Source: Stichopus chloronotus (lineage: Eukaryota; Echinodermata; Holothuroidea; Aspidochirotida; Stichopodidae). From it: a DNA stretch of 64,000 nt. Below, piece after piece: positions 55,075-64,000 of this stretch. Where the stretch lies: NCBI GenBank assembly GCA_021234535.1, contig CM037850.1, positions 1,860,001-1,924,000 of the forward strand, in the 5' to 3' direction. The first letter of the stretch is position 1; each line of letters starts with the position of its first letter. The position numbers were made by a program, and so were the translations under genes. The notes under the pieces are model-generated. The model was not told the DNA's origin, made no database searches, and saw only the letters and a list, made by a program, of their open reading frames with translations.

Positions 55075-57415
55075 TGCAGAGCTCAAAAACATGAAAATTA
55101 AACACACACACTGGTGAAACTCTTGCAAACATATCAAAAAAACATTACAAAACAACTCTGTGTTTACCACAGGAGAATTTTGTTTCGTCAAAAGAGGGCA
55201 TTGCAGTTGCTTGGCAAATACTGCTGAGCTTAAAAGAAAAAATACTGTGCGACACATTTTGCCCCCTTTTAGCGAAATACATGTAGCTAGGTGAATGGAC
55301 AAGACTGGTTTGATAAAACAGTTCCTTCTGAAATGAAAACAGAATCCTACAGCAATGCATCCTTCAGACTGTAAACTTGAACACAATTAAGAGACAAGTT
55401 GATGGAACAACAGAAAACTGAGCTGAGTATAAACCCTTTTATACCATACTGCTCACAAATTTCTGCAGGTACTAGCTCAGATGATGCACCAGGTACTGGA
55501 GAGTAACCACCGTAAAACAAGCAGATGAGATACGCAAACGTAATAATAATCAAATAGAAAAAAGACAATTCTTAATCAAAAATTGTATATATACTGAAAT
55601 TTGTTGGAAATACAGTGTACAAACAAAGAGCCATATGAATTCATTCTTGTTTTGAAGAACTACTGTAAGTTCAACAAATGGCTAATTGTCTGGTGAGGGT
55701 ATACCCTCAGTGCTTGATCTAACAGTCAAAGGCCTATGCATGCCTTTCAAGTGGACCCAGGCAAAAACAACAGAAAGCGGGAGGATAATTTTGAGTGAAA
55801 TAGGAGAAAATTGGCCTGAGACCATGTAGATCAAAAGGCATACAGGAGTAAATTTAATCAATACCTACTACCAGAGCTGATGATGTAATGTAACTTTTAA
55901 ATTTTTTTAAAGACACCGATCTTACTACCATCCATCATCTCCTGCCCCCCCAAGCCTCCTCGCCTCCGATTATAATTGACGGTAATGTAGTATTCAAAGA
56001 ACATATCATGCAATTGTCCCTTTTTTTTCAGTTGGGACAAGTTAAACAAGTAAAACCTATACCAATGCAGAAGGATAAGATAGGATTTTTTAAAACAAAA
56101 TCGGGAAAAGTGGGAGAAAGGTCCAAAAGGTAGACGAAAGTAGGAGTCGCAAACAGGATAATCATTATGTTAAGGATGAAAAGTAAAATTTGTTTTCTAG
56201 CTGTAATGTAAATGCTGATTCGAATACTGTTTTGATATAGATTTCAATAATAATAATTTGTACAGCAAACATGCTTGTATCTCCAACAATCTTCTCAGGC
56301 TATATATACCATCTTTAACTAGTGTTTTCATCGATTCCGAGAACTCGGAAGCAGGTAACTATTCCTCATACCAGTCGGGTAACCGGGTCCCGACCAAATG
56401 GTGGACTTACTGCAAACATTGGCATTTCCAGAGTACCGTATATCACATTTGTGTGGAAGAATCTTAATACTTCATATACTTGCTTAAACCTTCTCATGCA
56501 TAGGACCACCTATTTTGCTTGATGAACAGAAGAAAATTCCATTTTGAGCTATTTACTGTGTGTGGTAAAGGTGAATTTTGACAATATGACACAACGTGTT
56601 CACACAGAGTTTGTGTTGTTTTTCACTTTATAAAGGAATCTGGTTGTAATTTTGGATTTTGGTGATAAAATGCCATTTCAGTACACAGGTTATCCATGAA
56701 AACACTATATCTTTAACATTTTCAGTAGTATCCATACAGACGATAAATGACCAACAAAATGTGGATGCTTAAAATGTACACAGGTATGATACATTGACAA
56801 ATATAGCACACACTGCATGCCAAACTTCAGGTAGCCAAACTTTGTGCACACTTGAAATCCATGACAAAATGCAATGCAGCTTGACTAAGTTTTCGCTATC
56901 ATACCTTACAATGCCCACAAGATAGCTGAAACTGTCTGATTTATCAAGTTACCTGTACTGCATCTTCACAGGAGAGGTAAATGGATTGCCCTATTGGCAG
57001 ATGTCACCTAACCTTACAGACTTCTAAATCATGATTTCGACCATTGGATGGACTCCTTCACGACCATTTTTGTTGCTAACTTGAACTTGTTCACAAGTAA
57101 TTGCTGTAGGTTTACACCTGATTTGTTGCAATTGAGAAAAGTCCTTGTGTAAAGACCACATCATGCTAATGTTATAAGGTGCGCAAAATTTGGCTGCTTT
57201 GCATTATATCGTTAACTCAAGCAGGTATGGTCAGAACACAGGCTGGTGTTTAAAGAGGAACCATAGTGGGTATTTCAATTTCAACCTACTGTACACTTGA
57301 TGCACACCTATTTACAAACAGTCACGACAGTATTGGTTTTCTTTTCGCAATAATTTTTTCCGAATAAAACTTCAAACTTCCCACTGTTGTTGTACAGCCT
57401 ATCACCATTTTGGAC
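55075..57415. other. upstream LDH region, no exon recognised
   Basis: Probably 5' UTR intron of LDH. No recognisable coding content in the short frames on either strand. Confidence 0.4.
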
Positions 57416-57420
57416 ATGTA

Positions 57421-57484
57421 TGACGCATCACATGCACCGGCAAAACTACTGTACGTGACATGTACAGGTGCATGTGCGGCGTCA
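57421..57484. repeat. inverted repeat, 18-bp arms with 28-bp loop
   Basis: TGACGCATCACATGCACC and GGTGCATGTGCGGCGTCA pair with two mismatches. The inner arms carry TGTAC-like words too. It may be a hairpin, a tiny TIR element, or a palindromic regulatory site (outer arms contain TGACG). Confidence 0.7.
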
Positions 57485-58199
57485 CGAATCACAAGAATCT
57501 ACCAAATGGTGCCTTAATGTTTGAAGAAATATTTTGATGTTTCAGGAGATCTGGGAGGCTGTGAAACGGTTTTCTTTTAACTTTTAAGCCGTGTTACGTA
57601 TTAATTGCTAAGGCTTCATGGTTTACCTATCTGAACTTGATCTGCAAATATCAACTAGTCACAAACATCAAATGCACATGTCTCACTATATGACCACTCA
57701 GAAATGATATTATTGTGGTTTGTTACGTTTATTACAAGTACAAGGTTTTAGGTTTTGGTTTTGTCCAGATTTCCAACTCTCCTGGTTTCAATCTATTTGA
57801 ATCCCAACCTTTTAATGTTCCATTTGCGACATTCCTACGATCGTTAAAACGGTAGTCACTAGGCTTACTACATGATTTGGACATACATAAACATACAGAG
57901 CATTGAAAATCAATTCTTTTATAACAAAATTTATAACTGTGAGTCACATGGTAGAAGTACTAATGACACCAATAGCAGTTTACTAAGTCGGCACATTTCG
58001 CGGTAGCATACAATGTGGCCTGTGTGTACAAAATGAAAAAATACAGACCTATGATTACAACATTAAGGGAGCTGCTACTCCATATAGCTGCTACAACATG
58101 GGAAACCATGCACTCTACACTGTATGTTTGTTTGTGTTTAGTTTTCTCACTGCATTGCATAGGCCTTAACATTTCTGTCCAAATGACCAACCTTCCTAT

Positions 58200-58300
58200 T
58201 TTTAAGATAAGATTAGATAAGAAACCTTTATTACTCCATCACAGAAATTTGAGTACTCACAATATAAAAATACAAACAACAACAGCAACAACAAAAAATA
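58200..58300 (+). repeat. AAGATAAGATTAGATAAGAAACCTTTATTA-type repeat tail (fragment)
   Basis: AAGATAAGATTAGATAAGAA followed by ACCTTTATTACTCCATCACA and an A/CAA-rich tail resembles 3' ends of retroposons in invertebrate genomes. Assignment rests on appearance only. Confidence 0.3.
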
Positions 58301-58309
58301 CAATTTTTT

Positions 58310-59940
58310 ATTTTCTTTTTATATATTTTTTCAATAATTTCCCAAGTTTTAATGCTTTGAATAATGTAAACTATCTCTCATCTTTGGGTCAGACAGGATG
58401 ACAGTTCTGTTATATCATTGGGTAACATGATACTGTAGGAAAGTTTGGTGTTGGTAGGCCTGTCACACCAAGTCTTGTCAGGATAGCTGGTCCGTGTTAA
58501 TTTTAATAGATGTAACACCACACACTAGTGTGCACTGGTAAAGTTTTAAATTACTTGGGCATTTACAGTAATATCGACAAGAAATTATGATGCATGTGAG
58601 TAGCGGAGAGTTGGGTGAATGTAGAAGAAAACATGAGACTTCTTCACAAAGAGCAAAAGAGAAGAGAGAGAAAAAAATATGGAACAAGAGGGCAATTCAC
58701 TAAGTTGAATATCTCATTTTCTTATAATTATTCACTTTTACACCAAGTTAGTATAATTGATAGAGTACTTAATTGAACATACCACACTATAGTTGGTGCA
58801 CACTGCATGAGTAGACGTACCTGTAGCTTGACACACTTGGCCACGGATGTAAAGAATGCACAAGTGTTATATTGTGTGCATGCGTGTAGATGTTACAAGC
58901 GCGTCAAAATATTTCCCTGCAGAAATCACGTGTGCGTCATAGTAACCCTTACAGTTTCTTTAATTCTCAGATCAGAACGCTGTCATGTCTGGGTGTTTTG
59001 AAATAGTTCTAAGAAGTGCGGCAACATAATTATTTGCATTATTCCATTTCTTTTCTTGCCAAAATGTACTGTAAACATCTCAACTGCAAACACACTGACT
59101 GTAGTAACAAAAACATGAAAATGACATTGTTAAACTTATTAGACATAGTTGCTGATCAGCCAAAACATGGTTGCATAGAAATATTAAGTCACACTGCATG
59201 GGACAGCAAAGAGCTAATAAGTTTTGTTTTCACCTTGCGCTAACAGAACCTACCATACTGTATTGTGTGCTGTAATAACTGTGACCTAGGCCTCTCATGT
59301 CACTGACTGGGTGAACACTTCATATCAACCACCAAGTTTGCATTTTACTAGACTTACTGTCAAGAAAGAAAACGTGACAAATTTTTTTCAAACATTTCAC
59401 CGATTTAAGATTTTACCTTAAATTTTGACAGACGCAACTTCAGACCATGGATCTGACCTTCATTGACTCTGCAGTCCAGGGTGAATTGTGGACCTAAACT
59501 TTTCGGTGTCAAATTTGACCTTTTACCCATGAGGTTTGACCTCAAAAGACATAAAACATGATCTTAGATAAAATCCAGTCATACGTTTGAAGGTCCCATC
59601 AAAATAGGCATTTTGGATAAAGAAAAACTGCAAGCATAAGTTGCAGACTGCAGATTCTGAGATGATTCCACACAAATTTCAGAATTAAAAAACTCTCGTT
59701 CATTGCAGAAAATAAAATAATATCGTGATGGGATTGTGATAATGCCACTATTCTGTAATTACCGGTAATAACTTAATTATGTCATGATACTATACTGTAT
59801 ACTGTACCTACTGCAGCTGACAGACTGTTCACTGTGTACAGCTAGGGTTATCATCTGTCCTTATAGACTGTTCACACTGAGGTCCCATATACATCAACAA
59901 ACAAGCACACCCTCCATGAGGCAAACAAATGATCCAAGAC
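58310..59940. other. upstream LDH region, no exon recognised
   Basis: No supportable exon; several TACTGTA words around 59.8 kb. Confidence 0.35.
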
Positions 59941-59944
59941 AACC

Positions 59945-60273
59945 GAGAATTGCTTAATACGCCCAAAAGGTTTTATTTTGGAGGAGCATATATTTCTGTC
60001 TTCAAAAATATCGATATCAGTTACCAATTTGGGTGAAACCCAGTAACTAAGAGATAATAAATGAAGAGTTAACCAAAGAAAGTCTGACACTAAGCAAAAC
60101 TCCACATCATCTGTTTTGTAATTTCATTTCAAACGTTGAAAAGACATGCCATGTCTCAAAAACAGTGATAAGCATCCATTCCAACGAATTGTCATTTGGG
60201 GTTTCGCTCTACAACTTCTGAATGGATCTATTGTAGCTCTTTTCTACAGGTAGATGCATGTCACACAACCCTT
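59945..60273 (+). repeat. dispersed repeat family R1, copy C
   Basis: Same family as 17865-18226: CCAAAAGGTTTTATTTTGGAGG, ATCGATATCAGTTACCAATT, CCACATCATCTGTTTTGTA, GTCTCAAAAACAGTGATAAG and the right end ATGTCACACAACCCTTCAG. Confidence 0.75.
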
Positions 60274-60279
60274 CAGTGT

Positions 60280-62025
60280 GTGAGTCACTACCTACCTGTA
60301 GAAATGATACTTTTTCTGACAAAATGGACCAGTCATGCCTAATCAACAACAAAATCAACAAATATCATTCAACATTGATTCAACATTCCCCAGTCAACTG
60401 CGGTAAAGTCGAGAAAGGTCTCGTCAAAATAGAAGTGATTTCATGATTGATGAATGGGAAACACAGAGTGCTGTTTTTGCCTTATAGCAACCAAGAAATC
60501 ATAGAACAATTCATTTTCTGTGTCATTTGTCAAATAATTTCACATTTTTGAAATAATCTTTCCCAAAATCAGTTTTAAGATTTAATTTGGATAAAGGAAA
60601 CCCTCATTTTGACATAAAATTGGAAAAAACTACAAACTTCATTAACCTTTCTGCACACAGCAATACCACGATGGTGCAGGCTCACAGATCAATGCCACAG
60701 AAACTGGTGCTGTGTGGGGTTCAGAGGTACACATTGCCTCAACAGCAGTGATATGTTCCCCAGAAGATGACTGCTGTGCAGTACCAGTAAAAATGATTCA
60801 CTAAGCTCACAGATGTAGCAATTTTCGGCAGAAGTACCATCATGGTAATTGCTTTTCATCAATACATGTGACGGCTGAATTGGTGGTCACACATGACTGC
60901 CAAATAAAGGCAGCAGCAGATTAATTAAAAAATAATGCAACGTTGTACAAGAACTTTCATCTTTCAGATTTTAATTGCCTTGATCATTTCTACCTTGTAG
61001 CTTCGAGTGACACGTCATTAAACATAGCCACTAATTGAATTGCATTTTGGCATACCCTCGGGGATGTGTCTACACATGTATGCAGCAATGTGGGCGTACA
61101 GTATACTTGGTACCGTAATTAAAATCGCATGTTTGCTGTCACTCAATGGTTTATGATGGGATGTTCTTTGTCACTTGATAATAAGTCTAATGTGTGCATC
61201 TTCCCCTTCCCTGTCATTTGACAATGCATAGCAAAATGAAATTAGAGTAATCACAAAGACATGCTTTGAAATTTGAATTGTAAACTGATGTCACCTTGAA
61301 TCAAATATACTGCACTATACATTTTCTGTTGCATCAAAAGTGTAATTTTCCATTTTGCCACTAATTCAATTGACATCAATACTGTATTGTCACTGGCTAA
61401 CCACATACTGTACTTACTTGGCTACAATAAAAAAAAAAAGCAAAGGAAACTGAAAACATTTAATAATAAATACACAGTGTGCCATTTTAGCATATTAACA
61501 GCTGGTGTACAGTACTGTACATTAGATGGCATTTTAGTGCAACCTAAATAAGGCTCTCTGTAAACCACAGGTGGCCAGCCTTCATTGCTAGGGGGAAATG
61601 TTCACTTCCAAGGACTTCTAAATTTCCCACACTATTTTGCAATATTTCTGTACTAGCAATGTAAAGTTCCCTCAAGATAAACAAATTCCCCTCCAAATTT
61701 TTTTTTTTTTTTTGGGAGGGGATTTTTCCAACTAAACTTTCCATGGAAGGAGCCTGCCAGCTTCCCAAAGTTCTATTTCCACCACGGGCTGAACCTTTTT
61801 GAATCAAGGGACAACATTGCCAACTTTGAAACTTTGTGGTTATAAGCCTGCAATCTTCCACACTTCCCTTTTATCCTTCACTCTATGCATGACAGAAAAA
61901 AAAAAGGGCGCAACTTTAGAATCTGTACCATATGAACGTACCCGCTAGCTTCGATTCCACTATTCGCTTCGGTCCACCGTCATCCTTGAATAGTGAATGA
62001 TGAATGGATTGCCTAGCGGTAGGAA
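60280..62025. other. upstream LDH region, no exon recognised
   Basis: No supportable exon. The 105-codon minus-strand frame at 61544-61861 spans a T17 run and reads like decayed repeat sequence. Confidence 0.35.
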
Positions 62026-62029
62026 ACAG

Positions 62030-62143
62030 AGTTAGGGGATCAGATTAGGGGATCGGGTTAAGGGAAAGGGTTAGGGGATCAGGTTAGGGGATCCGGTTAA
62101 GGGATCGGGTTAGGTGTCATTCAGAGTTAAGGGATAGGGTTAG
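62030..62143 (+). repeat. interstitial telomere-like degenerate repeat
   Basis: About nine units of GGTTAGGGGATC / GGTTAAGGGATCGG, that is TTAGGG or TTAAGGG separated by GATC-containing spacers, roughly 12 bp period. It resembles but is not the pure TTAGGG animal telomere repeat. Confidence 0.8.
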
Positions 62144-62149
62144 ATACTT

Positions 62150-64000
62150 ATTTAAAGTATATGAATATATACTGTCACATGACTAGGTTGGATTACACCT
62201 TTGAGTATTGTGCATTTTCGAACAGCCAACCACCAAATCCGATTTCGTAGAATTGTGGGTTATTCGTCAGACTTATGATGCGACTGTTATGGTGACATTC
62301 TAGGTTTGAGTCCTCCTCTAACCTATTTCTCTTTCAGGAATAAACTAATCACTTCTTCCACAGGTTTCACTACATGTTGTACATTGCACAGAAAATCCAT
62401 AACTTAGAATGTCTCAGGAGAGAAAAAATAAAAACTAGAAAAAGGAAAAATAAGACATAGATGTTATACTAACACTTTTAGTTGTCTGATACCTTGTCCG
62501 ATTGGGACAGGTTCTAAATTAGTACCAAAAAAATTAAATAAATAGGCACTATTCGATTGAAGGAGTAGAATGCATGCAGACATGTCTATGGCAACAAATG
62601 TGAAAAATCAAGACTGATAGCATGTAGTGAATGTAAGACCTGACAACAAAATAGGAAGTACAAACTTTTACATGGAAAGTACTGCTGTGGCTTTTCCCCT
62701 AAATTATCATTCTCTTAAAAGCTTTTTTTTTTTAAAAAGGGGGTTGGAGGGACAGACAATGCTTTTCCGCATTTGTCCCTCATGTCTCAGGTTGGCCACT
62801 TGTAAGCAGCAAATTTCATATTGAAAGTCTACCTTCTGTTGTTTTCAGCGATACTTTGATCATCGGTTGTTATGATTTACATGTCATGAAATGTCCCTTG
62901 CACATTTGTACAGAAATTTCGCATGCCAACAGGCTTCTTCAAGGGTGAAGGGTGTTTGAAGATATATTTATACAATACATTCCCGATCCCCTAGCCCTGT
63001 ATCCTAACCAGTAATAGTATGCTATTGCTGGCAGTAACCAGTGCTCATTCAATCATATCGCGGTACCCTGTGGGTGACACGTGTGTGTGGTCACGGATTC
63101 TAAATTTCAGCCGCCTAGTAGTACTAGTACTGGACTAGTTTGCTTGACTTGTCCAGAACCAGACTGGCCATTCAGGACGTAAGAATTAGCCTAGGCCTAC
63201 CCTACTCACAGACTGAGTGCCTGTAAATGCTGACACCATCCTAATACTACTTTGGAGATACCTCAGGCCTAGGCCTATGATTTAACACTGAAGGCCTGGG
63301 GTAGACCTAAGAAGTAAGATACTAACGTTAGATAGGGCCTAACGTTAGTGACTGATAGTTTTCCGATAGTGATGTACAACCTACAGGCCAGCAACACTGT
63401 AATTGTTATCGTATTTGTAGGCCTAAAGGATAGACCAACTGTAGCGTAGGTACATGCCTTGATGTGGTTCAGCAAAGAAATCGTTGGGTGTCCCTCGGTT
63501 ATGGACGTTTCGAGGCGTCTGAGAACTCAGTGAGAGATAGCAAAGACTCAGACTATGAAAACGTTCAACTGACAAGTAGTAAAACACGACAGTCAACACA
63601 CAGCACGGTTCTCCGAAAACGATTGGATATATGGAAAATCTACAGCAATCGACCGTAGAACTAGCAAAGAGCTCTGTATTAATTAGTAATGGCAGACTGT
63701 CAGCCTGGCAGACCAAGTCTGACAATTACAAACACCTTCCCTGATTTGTTGATCTGGGGTAAGGGAAATACCCTGGACGTTGGCGCACAAGGCATACGTG
63801 ACATAAGTCACGATCTCTCAATTCGCGTACATGTGACCAGTCTTACGTACATAAAATATGCTAGGATTACAAAACTTATGCTAGGATTTCAAAACTAAGT
63901 TGAACATGGAAATGAACAAAACGTGAAAATCGCCCATACTTTAGGATTGCGATTTCATCGAGATTAACTTGAATGACGTCACTGTAACGACACAATGAAC
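62150..64000. other. CpG-richer region, possible promoter area, unresolved
   Basis: From about 63050 CpG becomes more frequent. Two copies of the palindrome CTAACGTTAG lie at 63322-63331 and 63339-63348, and GCCTAGGCCTA words recur nearby. A plus-strand frame at 63464-63658 (SLGYGRFEASENSVRDSKDS...) looks protein-like but has no ATG and no recognised family. The LDH 5' exon could be here, but I cannot place it. A TGACGTCA-type CRE lies at about 63973. Confidence 0.25.

Noticed and set aside
55062..55386. Upstream extension of the LDH first exon frame
   Set aside because: A splice acceptor lies directly before the short 5' UTR; the extension has no LDH-like or targeting content and is intronic.
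61544..61861. 105-codon minus-strand frame
   Set aside because: Runs through a long A/T homopolymer, reads like decayed repeat, and has no recognisable motif.
62262..62330. Possible tRNA or tRNA-derived SINE head (AGGTTTGAGTCCTC resembles a B box)
   Set aside because: No matching A box at the right distance and no cloverleaf stems. A similar lone B-box-like word at 32038 also lacks an A box.
63464..63658. Plus-strand 64-codon frame as a real exon
   Set aside because: Protein-like composition but no ATG, no convincing acceptor in phase and no family; kept only as a note in the region entry.

Overview
The window is AT-rich animal nuclear DNA with spliced genes, GT-AG introns, AATAAA poly(A) signals, many microsatellites and small inverted-repeat transposons. 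No bacterial operon, rRNA, CRISPR or viral structure is visible. The LDH and DENND5-type proteins, the frequent poly(G) runs and the repeat style suggest a marine invertebrate deuterostome, most likely an echinoderm such as a sea cucumber or urchin. That placement is an inference from general appearance, not a database match.

Layout. (1) 1-16984 is most simply read as the first intron of a DENND5-like (Rab6IP1-type, RabGEF) gene on the minus strand. Only its first coding exon, 16985-17084, is visible, preceded by a short upstream ORF. The rest of the gene must lie mainly to the left of the window. (2) 17.1-32.6 kb is mostly non-coding. It holds TIR transposons (a 251-bp PIF/Harbinger-like MITE with 30-bp perfect TIRs at 30871-31121 and a 376-bp TTAA-flanked MITE at 28986-29361), dispersed repeats and several weak exon candidates (22361, 23832-24014, 26540). 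(3) 32617-35734 is a three-exon plus-strand gene for a secreted protein of about 554 residues. It has a signal peptide, eight repeats of about 39 residues (RGGRR core plus an N-glycosylation sequon in nearly every copy), and a small Cys/Trp C-terminal module starting WSEWSDC. I do not recognise this protein; it is the most novel item here. (4) 41418-55061 is a complete L-lactate dehydrogenase gene on the minus strand with eight coding exons, including a 30- or 36-nt microexon at 49341-49376 and an intron that begins with a long (TTTG)n tract. (5) 55-64 kb is upstream of LDH coding sequence. It probably contains the intron and 5' UTR exon(s) of LDH, which I could not place, plus a telomere-like repeat at 62.0 kb.

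The three genes are functionally unrelated as far as the sequence shows: vesicle-trafficking regulator, extracellular repeat protein and glycolytic enzyme. The repeat-protein gene and LDH are convergent, with about 5.7 kb between their poly(A) signals. One MITE family has copies both outside and inside introns of the repeat-protein gene, so that locus has been remodelled by mobile elements.
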